DNA from: Raphanus sativus
Taxonomy: Eukaryota; Streptophyta; Magnoliopsida; Brassicales; Brassicaceae
Direction of reading: 5' to 3'
Assembly (NCBI RefSeq): GCF_000801105.2
Contig: NC_079511.1
Coordinates: forward strand, 17,755,792 to 17,819,791
Length of the DNA: 64,000 nucleotides
Below, in pieces: positions 11,136 to 22,867 of the stretch. Below the pieces are notes generated by a model that made no database searches, was not told the origin of the DNA, and saw nothing but the letters and a program-made list of their open reading frames with translations. Position 1 is the stretch's first letter, and each line of letters starts with the position of its first letter. Made by a program: the position numbers and the translations under genes.

Positions 11136-13055
11136 ATGCCCAACAGTACCAGAAGCAGTAAGGAAAATCAACTACTATTCTCAGAAGATCATGCACACTT
11201 GGAACGTTCAATCCGCAAAGACCTACGCTCTGCATCGATCGACAGAACCGCCGCACTGTCAACTGATATTCACGTTCAACCGTCGACCGATACTCATACA
11301 CCACCGTTGACCGATACACTACGCTGCTCTACATCGTTCGACACTACACACCATACATCGATCGATACTAATCCGCGAGGCATGGTTGCGATTGTTATTC
11401 TCACGCAGAGCGAGAATGGAAACCTGTATGGCCAGGATGGTCATCTGCGTAATGCAACAGGTCAGAAGCTAGATGCATAGGGAAACGTAATCCTTGAGCC
11501 AGAAGCTGAGGCTACAGAAGAAGCTCAAACACGATCATTGGCAGACTACAATCGTCCTGATGAGTACTACACCAACAGATCAGCTAATCGACTTCCAGAG
11601 ATTCAGAAGCCGAACTTCGGGCTCAAGCCTCAGTACTATTCATTCGTGTCGCAGATACCCTATGCTGGGTTATCACACGAGCATCCTATGGACCATCTGG
11701 AGAGGTTCGAGGATCTTATAGCTGCTATTCATATGGATGGAGTCCATGAGGACTACCTACTTTTCAAGCTCTTCAAATACTCACGAATTAGAGAAGCTTC
11801 ACACTGGCTTAAGCAGCTACCTACACAATCATTGACATCCTGGGCCGACATAAAAAATGCCTTCCTGCATAATTTCTTTGATGAGGCACGTGCTGAAGAC
11901 TTAAGGAGCAAAATCGCCACTTTCGCGCAGAAGTCTGGTGAGACTTGTAAGGACGCATGGATCAGATTTAAGTTCTTCCAGCGAGACTGTCCACACCATG
12001 GATTCAATGAAGTGCAGCTGCTAAGCACTTTCTACAGAGGTATCGCCTTGAGGTATCAGATGGATCTTGATAAAGCTAGTGAGGGAAACTTGAACACTAG
12101 GAATCCAATAGAGGTTGTGAGACTTATTGAGAACCTAGCCAACAGCAGCAGCACAAAGAACACTGACTCTAATAAGAAGAAATCGGTTGCAGCCATTGGG
12201 GACAAACAGATGAGTGAAGTCAGAGCTAAGTTACAAGCTGTACATGAGCTTCTGAGGAAGCAAGTCTGCTCAGCTGAGGAAGGAGAGACTAGATATGCTG
12301 ATTCAGAAGAATATGTGAATTACAATGGAGGTACTGGATTTCAGAGGTCTGGAAACCAGAATGGCAAAAGGAACTTTTTTGGTTGTGGCCAGAAGAGTAA
12401 CTACAACCAAAGTTCTCAGTATCAGAAACCCTTCAACAAAATCAGAAACTATGGGAATTCATCTTACCAATACCCACCACCACCCACCCAGGAGAGTAAG
12501 ATTGACGCCATGATTGACAGAGTTCTTGAAGGACAGCAGAAGCATACAGTGGCCTTCAATGGAAAGATTGACTCTGTCTTCAAAAATCTGAACACAAGGA
12601 TAAATACCATTTGTACTCAAGTTAGGAAGCTTGAAACAAAAATTGTTCAGACTGAAGACTCTATCAAGAGAACTGAAGCTTCTAAGGAAGTACAAGAAGG
12701 AAGCATGAAACACCACGTGAATGTCATCATAGATGATGATTTCTGGCAAGTGGTGAAGCATGACAAGCTCCAAAAGGGAGACTTCGAAGTGGAAAGTTCA
12801 CTAAGTCGATCGACACCAGATTGTTCAAATCGATCGACACGATCGATGTCATTTCCGGAAACGACTACGGATTGCAACGCAATAAGGATTTTGACACATG
12901 ATGTATTCACGGCTTCGCATCCACACCCACCCACCCTTACCTACAAAAATATCGACCGACGAGACGAGCCACTCATTGATCGACACAGTGATTAGACATG
13001 CATCGATCGACCCTTTTATCCACCTATCGATCGACATGCACCTCTCACATACCGA
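11136..13055 (+). pseudogene. gag of P1 (SID family)
   Basis: Starts at the ATG at 11136, right after TGTCTTTTCAG|GT, which looks like a splice acceptor. An N-terminal part with SID/STD repeats is followed by a short glycine/asparagine motif (ENGNLYGQDGHLRNATG, about 11415). The capsid-type core lies at about 11600-12010 (LKQLPTQSLTSWADIKNAF, CPHHGFNEVQLL), then a charged linker, and IIDDDFWQVVKHDKL at about 12730. One frame is kept throughout. It is interrupted by a TAG at 11478 (CAG to TAG relative to E5) and a TAG at 12993 just before the protease linker. It lacks the frameshifts seen in E5 gag. Confidence 0.85.
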
Positions 13056-14068
13056 GTGCAATTACCACCAATTGACATCAACCGAATCAATGCACTCCGA
13101 CCACCACCTAAACCATTAGCTGACCCTGCAGAGACTACTAGTAACCCTTCAGAAACTACACCAGTATCAGAGGGAACTGAAGGAAGAAGGTTAAGGAATA
13201 GGAAGGAGAAAAGTCCTAAGAACCTTAAGAGGGAAGCTAATGAGAAGGAGATGGATGGTTTCACTAAGAGAGTTATCAGAATCCCACTAGAAAAACACTT
13301 TGAGGAGATTTACTTCACAAGCAGATTGTGGATGTTCTTTAGAGAGACAAGGGAGACTGAGAATGACATTAAGAGAATGTTTGACACAGTCAGAGAAGAC
13401 ATGAGGCGGAGGATCACATTGAAGAAGAAGAGTGATCCTGGGAAGTTTGCAATACCCTGTATAGTAAAGGGAATTGAGTTTTCTCATGCACTATGTGACA
13501 CTGGTTCTTCAGTCAGCATCTTACCAAAGGTTATGGCAGACCAGCTGGGTCCGAAAGTAGAGCCTTCACCAGATATCTTTACATTTGTGGATTACACTCA
13601 GAAAAATTTTGTAGGCTTGATCAGAGACCTGGAAGTGCAGATTGGTAATGTCATTGTCCCTGTGGATTTCATGTCCTGGATATCAAGTTAAATTGGAACT
13701 CTTTCCTTCTACTTGGAAGAGCATTTCTGGCTACAGTAGGAGCTGTATGTGACTTGAGCACCAACAAGATGTGCCTGACTATGATAGATCCAGATATCCA
13801 CTACGACCTTGTCAGAATTGGCAAATCAAAAGCAAAAACTGTGGAACAAGAAGATGATCTTGGTATCATTGCAGTTTGTCATTGTGAAGATGAGTACGAA
13901 ACAGAGTACTCGGGATCGATAGACGACCTCACTACATCATCGATCGAAATCAGCGAGTCAGAAGAGATCGACACCAACTTTGGCCCATCGATCGACAGAG
14001 ACACACCAGATGATTACTCGAATTTACCAGATCATTGCTACCCGAATTTCGCTATCCAACCCAACTGA
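13056..14068 (+). pseudogene. aspartic protease and linker of P1
   Basis: Basic linker (RRLRNRKEKSPKNLKREANE, about 13185) followed by the protease: active site ALCDTGSSVSILPK at about 13485-13525 and LLLGRAFLATVGAVCD at about 13708-13755. A one-base deletion near 13667 shifts the frame (stop at 13691); reading resumes from about 13690 to a TGA at 14068. The region after 13900 already carries SID motifs. It is continuous with gag, so gag and protease form one polyprotein. Confidence 0.85.
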
Positions 14069-14830
14069 AAACAAGATGATTACTCAGTAAGGAGTTGGAC
14101 AGACAGCGGATTTCATGAAAGTTTTGCCGTAGATACATCTATATCTTCCCACAGTGGAGATCACATAGAGGAATATGATGAAGATTTTTGGGAGGAAAGC
14201 GCTTGGGAACACTACTTGGAGAATGATAGGTTTGCAAATCGTTTCCCAAGAACAACTTGCTCAAAATCGATCAACATCCACTGCCCACCATCGATCGATT
14301 ATCTACCTCATCCATAAAAACGACATCATCCATCGATCGACATAGCAAGCATCACATCGATCAATATTAAGTCAGACGACTTAAGGGACAAGATTGGAAT
14401 TTCACCGACTAGGACAACAGATGGGTATATAATGTTGTCAACATCAACCACGAAAATTCAAACTTCAACAACACATACCATGCATCCTCCAGCAACTAGA
14501 AACATCACCATCGAGACCTGCAACAACAAGAGCAATCAATCCAACCATGCAGCCAAACGATCATCATCGATCGCCATCACAACTGCACCATCGATCGATT
14601 CTCTTACCCTACCTCGATCTCGTTTTCATAATTCTAGAGATATAAGGAATGCTTCACTAACACCTGATGAATTTGGTATTTACAGGGATAGAGATGGCTT
14701 TGCAAGAGCCATGGATGGAAGGATTCTACACATATCCAGAGAGGACATAGCAGACATCCTTCAAGTTGCCAATGGACCAGATAACCTGTTCACACAGCAA
14801 CGTGGCCATCCAGACATCCTAGCTTACGTC
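14069..14830 (+). pseudogene. P1 C-terminal region, first part (up to M2 insertion)
   Basis: Continuation of the polyprotein in the unfamiliar post-protease region. It has acidic stretches, several SID motifs (14287, 14331, 14567, 14590) and, at about 14660-14765, the first copy of a 30-residue repeat (DEFGIYRDRDGFARAMDG). At least one internal stop (about 14316). It is cut at ACGTC (14826-14830) by M2. No known domain. Confidence 0.7.
14826..14830. repeat. target-site duplication of M2, left copy (ACGTC)
   Basis: ACGTC precedes the LTR end TGATAGTGC at 14831 and recurs at 24210-24214 directly after the other LTR end TATATCA. A 5-bp duplication is standard for Ty3/gypsy integrase. The P1 coding sequence resumes across it. 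Confidence 0.93.
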
Positions 14831-16178
14831 TGATAGTGCTCAAATTACCCAGTAGAGCTTACTCTCTCAAATAAGAGGTACGGCTGTAGTACTTAGGGAT
14901 CGAATCACGAAGAGCTAGGAAACCAATTAAATAAAATCTACTAATCAATCCTAGGCAAGGTTGGTTTATATGATGGAAATAAAAGTAACAATTCCTAAAA
15001 TGAGCAAGGTGGTTGCTCTAACTAACAATATGATGGGTTGGCTAAATGTTATAAAGAGTGCTAGACATAGGGTTTCTATTCAGGAATGGAGATTATAATC
15101 TCTATAAATGCTTTAACAAGTTTAAATGTGATCTCAGCCGCTTAACTCAAGTGAAGTATCACTGGTTAAATAATCTAGATCTCTGGCCTCAACTGTTGTA
15201 ATGTTGGCGCAGAAAAATAGTCGGTCGATATCCTTTTGAGATATCGAGCGATACACCTTTCGCAGCGCTGATCGATTCACCTGTCGGGATATCGATCGAC
15301 GGCTTCTAGATCTGCCTAGGCGCGAGCCGAATATGAACACAAGGTCTCAAGGAGGAGCTGTCGCTCTTCTCAACGGGAGACAAGCAAGCTCAAATGGATA
15401 ATTCAAGATAATCAAAGATCCTAGTGATCTATGTTCTAGTTAGCTAATCTAAAACAAGCATAGGGTGCAATCTATTTGATGAGTACCACAACTTAGCAAT
15501 TATAGTTTGGGGCTAATCCCACAAACCTATTTGAACCCTAGATCTAACAAGTAGACTACTCAGACATAACTAGACAATTCATAACAATAGATAGATGAAA
15601 GAATTGCATAGATAGAATAAAGTAGAAATACAAAAGGAGATGAGAAATCTCTCCAATCTCTCAAAACAAATAAAACTCTAGGCTCTCTCTCACACTCTCT
15701 TCTTTTCTCTTGAGGGTTGTCAAAAGCTTGCTTCTTTCGAAGGTTGCCGTCAAAAAATACTTAGCAAGAATATTTAAACATTTCCATTAGGTTAAAACTC
15801 GTCAGGGGTAATCTCGTAATTTGGTGAAGTCTTGGTGAAGTAGTCGGCTAAACCATTTTGTTTTCGATATCGATCGACAACACTGAATGTGTATCGATCG
15901 ATTATAATCTTCTAGTACGCGGATCTTCTCAGCTACATCGATCGACGACTCAGGATGAGTATCGATCGATTATAATCGCAATGTTGACTTCCGACTTAGT
16001 CTTGAATGGTCAACTCGGGTGTATCATCTCTTGTACTCCAAAATGCTCCAAAAACATCACTTTCTCACAAAATGCTCATGAACCTGAAAACATACCTAAC
16101 AGGCTAGAAAACATATTAAATATATAATAAAATACTAGTATACCATGGTTAAAAACGGGTAAAATACATGGTATATCA
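14831..16178 (-). repeat. 3' LTR of M2 (1348 bp)
   Basis: Minus-strand LTR from TGATATACC (16178) to GCACTATCA (14831). Clearly the sister of 22868-24209, with scattered substitutions and one indel near 15125. TCGATCGA copies lie near 15290, 15870, 15895, 15940 and 15960. Confidence 0.92.
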
Positions 16179-16216
16179 TATCCCCCAGACTTACTCCTTT
16201 GCTTATCCTCAAGCAA
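16179..16216 (-). promoter_or_regulatory. terminal polypurine tract and AGGA-loop hairpin of M2
   Basis: Minus strand: TTGCTTG-AGGA-TAAGCAA (16216-16199, one G-U pair), then GGAGTAAGTCTGGGGGATA next to the LTR start. Marks the plus-strand primer. Confidence 0.85.
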
Positions 16217-17157
16217 AAACAGTAGTCTTTGGAAAAGGTTTGAAAACAGCAGGAACTGAAAGATTCAAAATATTGAAGTCATCACTCTATGGGTTTGCAA
16301 TTCATGTCTAAACATCCTAATCACAGAAGTTCATTATGCCTTATCCTAGCTTAGCAACCAAACTCATCTAGTCAACAACTTAGCAAATCTCATCTGACAT
16401 TCCTCTCTACTAACCTCATTTCTTAACATAAAATAAAAGTGCAGGCTTTACCTTGGGAGTATCGATCAAAGGACACATGGATTCAACTCAAACAAGTATC
16501 TGAACACATAGGTAGTCTTCTCTGGTCCCTTTCTCCCCTCTTCTCTCTTCTCTGAATCTCTTATTAGTTTCAATTTCAACAGGTTTCGATGCCACATAGG
16601 TCATCTAGTCCATCTCATTGACATTTGCATTGTAACTCATACATTTTTGGCAAAGTGTAGCGAATAATGGGGTTCGGTACTCAACTTATCCCTCGTTTCC
16701 ACAATGTGTGATCATCCTTGAGATTTAGAATACTGGGGTCTCGGGAAACACTCCTACCCCTCTGCCACTCAAGAAATCATTTCAATATTTTATAACATAA
16801 ACTTAGATCTCGAGACGCTGAAGAGAGAGAAGGAAGGGAACCAGAAACACACAGACTTTTTACCTTCCAGACTTGTAGAAGGATTCCGATCCAGTGATTT
16901 CCAAGCCCCAAGACAAGCAAATAAGTCAATATTAGTGTTGGAGGTCAGCTTTGGTTCCTTCAAACAATCTTAGCGAGTGAATATAGGTGACAGGTTGATC
17001 CACTTTAGCATCTTTAGTACTATCTGCAATCAATAATCTAGAATGGTGCTAAAGAGGGGTCAGACAATCAAATATAAATCTATATCAATGTTCCTATTTA
17101 ATACTTAAACGAAAAATAATTTTGAAAAACCATAATAAAAACACATATTAGTAAACT
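16217..17157 (-). other. 3' non-coding region of M2
   Basis: About 0.9 kb without a coding frame, strongly similar to 25945-26905 in P1 and to 63580-64000 in E5 in reverse orientation. Conservation over the three copies suggests a shared non-coding role or simply recent descent. Confidence 0.7.
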
Positions 17158-17194
17158 CCCCCCCCCAGACTTAAATTACACTGTCCCAGTGTAA
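17158..17194 (-). promoter_or_regulatory. internal G-run and RGA-loop hairpin of M2
   Basis: Perfect inverted repeat TTACACTG-TCC-CAGTGTAA (17176-17194; loop GGA on the element strand), followed on the element strand by AAGTCTGGGGGGGGG (C-run 17158-17166). Same layout in P1 and E5. Confidence 0.7.
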
Positions 17195-17387
17195 CACAGC
17201 CGGTGGTGAGGTAAATAAAATAAATCATAATTAATAAATATAACAAGTTAGAATGAATAAACCTGATCGACAAGGTGTCGATCGATTCGTAGTGGTGTAC
17301 GTCGATCGTTAGTAATGGTCGTGTGGTGTCGAGCGATATGAATGGTGAATGTCGGTCGATGGAATCATCATTCTACTTGGATCTAAT

Positions 17388-17405
17388 AGTGGGTTGCCTC
17401 ACACT
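17388..17405 (-). promoter_or_regulatory. post-ORF hairpin of M2
   Basis: On the element strand AAAGCGCTG then AGTGTGAGGCAACCCACT; stem mostly preserved around loop AGGCAA. It lies within 50 bases after the coding region. Confidence 0.6.
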
Positions 17406-17439
17406 CAGCGCTTTGTTATAGTCATTTAGCTTGACTGTG

Positions 17440-19980
17440 GTAGGTGAGTGACTCATGGGGTGCAGTGGGGGTTGTTGTTCGCTGGTGGGCAAACATTTCC
17501 CTCATCTTTGGACTCAGCAGCAGTGAAGCTTCTTGTGGAATCATCTGAGCCTATCCTTGTAGGATATATCTTTGCTAAATCTGCTTTGATGACTTGCAAC
17601 CTTCCGACTAAATCTTCCGTGTCTAGCTGATGCTGATAGAAATCAAATCTTGAATGCTCAGGTAGTTCTTCAGACTGTTCTTTTTTGTGCTGGTCTTAAA
17701 TCTGTTGATCTTGATCTGCCAAGGATTCGGTATCGATCGATGCTACAACTTGTGCGTCGTTCGTTTCGCTGGGATCTCTGTCGGTCGACTCAGTATCAAC
17801 TGTGTCGATCGATTCTGAACGTTGGCCTTGGTACTCAAGATTTCTTTGCATACTGCGTATCTCATTCTTCAAGAGACCAGTAGCTCTGCAAAGGTTGGTC
17901 ACTCTTTCGTTGAGAGTGTCGTCAATGTCATCACTTCTTTCATTGAGTCTTTCCTCCATAGAATTCATAGCTTTGTAAAGCTCATCTTTGATCTTATCAA
18001 CTTCTGCCATAGTGCATGCTCTCTTCGCTGGTGGTGGCTCGCTGTCGATCGATATTGGTCTAGGCCTGTCGATCGATGTTGCGTTTCTGTCACGAAGACC
18101 AAGATGATCTTGAACTATGCTCAAGTCTTGTTGTAGCTCGTTCAGCTGCTGTGACAGTGTGTCCTGGAATCGCAGGATAGGTGAACTGAAATTTTCATGC
18201 TTCTTCACGTATGCTTTCATCCTATCTTCCAGTTCTGTGAATCTTGTGTCAATCGACGATGAAGATTGTGTGTCGATCGATGGAAGAGTAGCATTCTTAG
18301 CTTGATCTTGCTTGCGAATTGATGCTAGCTCTTTCTGTAGAAGATCGATCCTCTTGCTTAACCATTCGACATTGTTGTTGAGAGGGCTGTAGACGTCTCC
18401 AATCCGTGTATTGATGTAAGCAACCTCCCATTCATCTTTCTTAGGTGATGAACATTCTGGTCGGTCGATACTGGTTGCGTAGCCTCTTTCTCAAGCATGG
18501 TCAATATGTTTCCAAGCTCCACTCTTATCTCAGCCATATCATTATGGAAGCCCTTGTAACTGACATCCAAAGGCTGGAAAGTGTCTTCCACCAATGTGTG
18601 CATGTTTTCCTCAAGGTGTGCCTGAGCTCTCCATACATCAGTCACCATATCATCTATCTCCTCTCTACTGTAGGGTACTGGTGGTGGTATGTATACATGG
18701 TAAGAGCGTGTGTGTACTGGAAGGCGTAAGCAACCTCTGTGAAAAAGGGATGCTCTATCCAGAATTCTCTTTACTTGCTCCTTGGTAACATGGATGATCT
18801 CACCATCAACTCCTCTAGCATAGCCAAACTCATCTCTGTAGACACAATATTCATCCTTAGCTTCCCATTTGAATCTCCTGGATCCATCGGTATTGAAGGC
18901 ACGTCGTCCAAACTCCAATCGTCTGTCGGGCGATCTGACTCTTGGTCTGTCGATCGATCCGGGATATCCGCCATCGATCGATGGTGTTGAAACGATGTTG
19001 ATCGATGGTGAATTTATAGGTTGACCGAAGTGTTGAGGAACTGTATCCTCCCTTGTGTTGGTGTTGTGGTTGTCCTGGACGTGAGCTAGGATGTCTGGAT
19101 GGCTACGTTGCTGTGTGAACAGGTTTTCTGGTCCATTAGCAACTTGGAGGATGTCTGCTATGTCTTCTCTGGTTATGTGCAGAACTCTTCCATCCATTGC
19201 TCTTGCATAGCCATCTGTGTCCCTGAAAATTCCAAATTCATCAGGTTTTAGTGAAACGTTCCTGATATCGTAAGGTTCATGCGATCGAGGTTGAGCTCTG
19301 TTGAAGGCGTCGATCGATGGTGATGTGGTGGTGGCGATCGATAGTGCACGTTTAGCTGCACGGTTGGATCGATTGTTCATGTTGTTGCAGACCTCCATTG
19401 ATAGGTTTCTGAATGCTGGAAGCTGCTGGATTGAAGGTGAAAAATTTTGAATTTTCGTGGCTGGAGTTGTCAACCTTTTATACCCATGTGTTGCCCTAAT
19501 CGGTGAAATTCCGCTTTTGTCCTTCAAGTCGTCCAGGTTAATATCGATCGATATGATACTGGCGATGTCGATCGATGGACAATGTTGTTTTGCTGGATGA
19601 AATAGATAATCGATCGATGGTGGGCGTTTGATATCGATCGATTGTGGGAATTGGATTGCAAATCTGTCATTCTCCAAGTAATTTTCCCAAGCTCTCTCTT
19701 CCCAATAGTCTGCATCATGTTCTTCACTGTGGTCTCCACTGTGCGAAGAGGTGGCTATGTCTACTGCAAAACTCTCATGAAATCCCCTATCTGCCCAACT
19801 CCTTACTGAGTAATCATTTTCCTTTCGGCTGGGTGGGATGGCAAAATTCGGGTAGCAATGATCTGGTAGATCGATGATATATATTTGTTGTCGATCTCCT
19901 CTGACTTGCAAGTGTCGATCGATGATGTTAAAGTGCTGTCGATCGATCCCGAGTACTCTGTCTCATACTCGACTTCACAA
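17440..19980 (-). pseudogene. SID C-terminal region of M2
   Basis: About 850 codons after the protease, in one frame from 19911 to about 18470, then shifted, and again open from 18470 to 17696. It contains many SID motifs and two copies of a 30-residue repeat: DEFGIFRDTDGYARAMDG (about 19240-19150) and DEYCVYRDEFGYARGVDG (about 18860-18770). Then come helical, coiled-coil-like stretches (LEENMHTLVEDTFQPLD; DTLSQQLNELQQDL; MEERLNERSDDIDDTLNERV). PPAKRACT near 18020 could be a nuclear signal. No RT, RNase H or integrase motif. A deletion between two SID motifs near 18465 causes the frameshift. Confidence 0.75.
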
Positions 19981-20812
19981 TGACAAACTGCTATGGTACC
20001 AGTATCATCTTCCTTTACCACTGATTTGGCTGGTGGTTTGCCAAGCTTGACAGGGTCGTAGTGGATCTCTGGATCTATCATAGTCAAGCACATCCTGTTG
20101 GTGTTCATGTCACATATGGCTCCTACTGTAGCCATAAATGCTCTTCCAAGTAAGAGGGAAGAGTTCCAATTTAGCTTGATGTCTAGGACATGAAAATCCA
20201 CAGGGACGATAGCATTACCAATATGTACCTCCAGGTCTCTGATGAAGCCTCCAGAGTTTTTCTGAGAGTAATCCACGAAGGTAAAGATCTCTGGTGAAGG
20301 CTCTACTTGCAGGCCCAGATGGTCTGCCATGACCTTTGGTAAGATGCTGACTGATGAACCAGTGTCACATAGTGCATGAGGAAATTCAATCCCTTGTACC
20401 ACACAGGGTATTGCAAACTTCTCAGGATCACTCTTCTTCTGCAAAGTAATCCTTTTCCTCATATCTTCTCTGACATTGTCAAACCTTCTCCTAATGTCAG
20501 TTTCAGTCTCCTTTGTTTCTCTGAAGAACATCCATAATCTGCTTGTGAAGTAAACCTCCTCAAAAGGTTTCTCTGGTGGGATTCTGATAACTCTCTTAGT
20601 GAAACCATCAATCTCCTTTTCATTAGCTTCCCTCTTAAGGTTCTTAGGAATCTTCTCCTTCCTACTCCTTAACCTTCTTCCTTCAGTTCCCTCTGATGTA
20701 GGTGTAGTGTCTGAAGGGTAACCAGTGATCTCTGTAGGGTTAGCTTGTGGTTTCGGTGTGGTTCTGAGTGCATTGATTCGGTTGATGTCTATCGATGGTA
20801 GTTGCACTCGGT
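19981..20812 (-). pseudogene. aspartic protease of M2
   Basis: Well preserved: an open frame on the minus strand from 20807 to 19803. A basic linker (RRLRSRKEKIPKNLKREANE) is followed by FTSRLWMFFRET, the active site ALCDTGSSVSILPK (about 20380-20340) and LLLGRAFMATVGAICD (about 20160-20110). Flap and hydrophobic core appear intact. It would mature the Gag polyprotein. Confidence 0.88.
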
Positions 20813-22746
20813 ATGTGAGAGGTGCGTGTCGATCGATAGGTGGAAAAAGGGTCGATCGATACGTTTCTCGTCTTTGTGTCGATCGATGAGTGGCTCGTCT
20901 TGTCGGTCGATATCTTCGTAGGTGTGGGTGGGTGGGTATGGATGAGAAGCCGTGAATTCAGCATGTGTCAATATCCTAACCGCGTTGCAATCCGCGGTCG
21001 TATCCGGAAATGACATCGTTGATGTCGATCGATGTGGACTAGTTGGTGTCGATCGACACCATTGTGATCCACCGAGACTTAGTGAACTTTCCATTTCAAA
21101 GTCTCCTTCTTGTAGCTTCTCCTGTTTCACCACTTGCCAGAAATCATCATCTATGATAGCATTCACGTGGTGTTTCCTATTTCCTTCCCCTACTTCCTTA
21201 GAAGTTCCAATCCTCGTGATAGAGTCTTCAGTCCGGACAATCTGTGTCTCAAGTTTCTTAACTTGAGTGCAAATGGTGTCTATCCTTGTGGTCAGATTGT
21301 TGAAGACAGAATCAATCCTCCCATTGAAGTCTACTGTAAGCTTCTGCTGACCTTCCAGAACTCTATCAATCATGGCATCAAACTTACTCTCCTGGGTGGG
21401 TGGCGGTGGGTTTTGGTAAGCTGAGTTGCCGTAGTTCCTTGTGTTGGTGAAGGGTTTCTGATACTGTGAACTCTGGTTGTAGTTACTCTTCTGACCACTG
21501 CCAAAAAAGTTTCTGTTTCCACTCTGGTTTCAATATCTCTGAAATCCAGTACCTCCAATGTAGTTCACATCTTCCTCTGTATCATCTTCTCTAGCCTCTC
21601 CTTCTTCAGCTGAGCAGACTGGCTGCCTCAGAAATGCATGTAAAGCATCTATCTTGGCTCTGACTTCATTCATTTGGTCTTCCCCGATGGCTGCAACCGA
21701 TTTCTTCTTGTCAGAGTCAGGGTTCTTGGTGCTGCTGCTGTTGGCTAGGTTCTCAATAAGTCTCACAGCCTCTATTGGATTCCTAGTGTTGAAGTTCCCC
21801 TCACTAGCAGTATCAAGAGCCATCTGATACCTCAAGGCGATACCTCTGTAGAAAGTGCTTAGCAGCTGCACTTCATTGAACCATGGTGTGGACAGTCTCG
21901 CTGGAAGAACTTAAATATGATCCACGCGTCTTTAAAAGTCTCACTAGGCTTTTGCGCGAAAGTGGCGATTTTGCTTCTTAAGCCTTCAGCGCGTGCCTCA
22001 TCAAAGAAATTACGCAGGAAGGCGTTTTTGATGTCGGCCCAGGATGTCAGTGATCATGTAGGTAGCTGCTTGAGCCAGTGCGAAGCTTCTCCAATCAGTG
22101 AGTATTTGAAGAGCTTGCAGAGTAGGTAGTCCTCAGGGACTCCATACATACGAATAGCAGCGATAAGATCCTCGAACCTCTCCAGATGGTCCATAGGATG
22201 CTCGTGTGATAGCCCAGAATAAGGTATCCGAGACACGAGAGAGTAGTACTGAGGCTTGAGCTCGAAGTTCGGCTACTGAATCTCTGGAAGTCGAATAGCT
22301 GATCTGTTGGTGTAGTACTCGTCTGGACGGTTATAGTCTGCCAACGATCGTGTTTGAGCTTCTCCTGGAGCCTCAGCTTCAGGCTCAGGGATTATGTTTC
22401 CCTGTGCATCTAGCTTCTAACCTGTTGCATTACGCAGATGACCATCTTGGTCATAGAGGTTTCCATTCTCGCCCTACGTGAGAATAAAAATCGCGACCAT
22501 GCTCCGCGGAGTAGTGTCGATCGATATACGGTTAGAAGTATCGAACGATGTGGATCGGCGAACGGTATCGATCGACGGTGTTGTCTGAGTGTCGGTCGAC
22601 TGTTGAACGTGAGTATCAGTCGACGGTACTGCGGTTCTGTCGATCGATGCGGAGCGTAGGTCTTTGCGGATTGAGCGTTCCAAGTGTGCAGGATTTTCTG
22701 AGAATAATAGTTGATTTCCCCTGTTGCTTCTGGTAATGCTGGGCAT
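20813..22746 (-). pseudogene. gag of M2
   Basis: Starts at the ATG complementary to 22744-22746 (MPSITRSNRGNQLL). Stops interrupt it near 22474 (CAG to TAG) and 22420 (CAG to TAG), and further stops lie near 22275 and 22055. A base loss near 21883 shifts the frame inside CPHHGFNE. The C-terminal part (21373-20789) is open and ends by frameshift just before the protease linker. Domain order matches P1 and E5. Confidence 0.8.
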
Positions 22747-22846
22747 GTACCTGAAAAGACAAGAAAAATTTTAATCAGAAAGGGGGGTAAAAGAAAAACC
22801 TAAGATTAATAAGATTAAATCTAATGGCGATCAAATTAAATATAAT

Positions 22847-22863
22847 CCCCGGCAACGGTGCCA
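22847..22863 (-). promoter_or_regulatory. primer-binding site, tRNA-Asp type (M2)
   Basis: Minus strand TGGCACCGTTGCCGGGG: one change (G to A on the element strand) from the perfect tRNA-Asp complement; probably arose after insertion. Confidence 0.88.
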
Positions 22864-22867
22864 AATT

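Noticed and set aside
13016..13264. Open frames on the strand opposite to SID gag/protease (for example minus strand here)
   Set aside because: They mirror the conserved sense coding sequence, recur at the same place in every copy, and match no known domain; sense-strand homology explains them.
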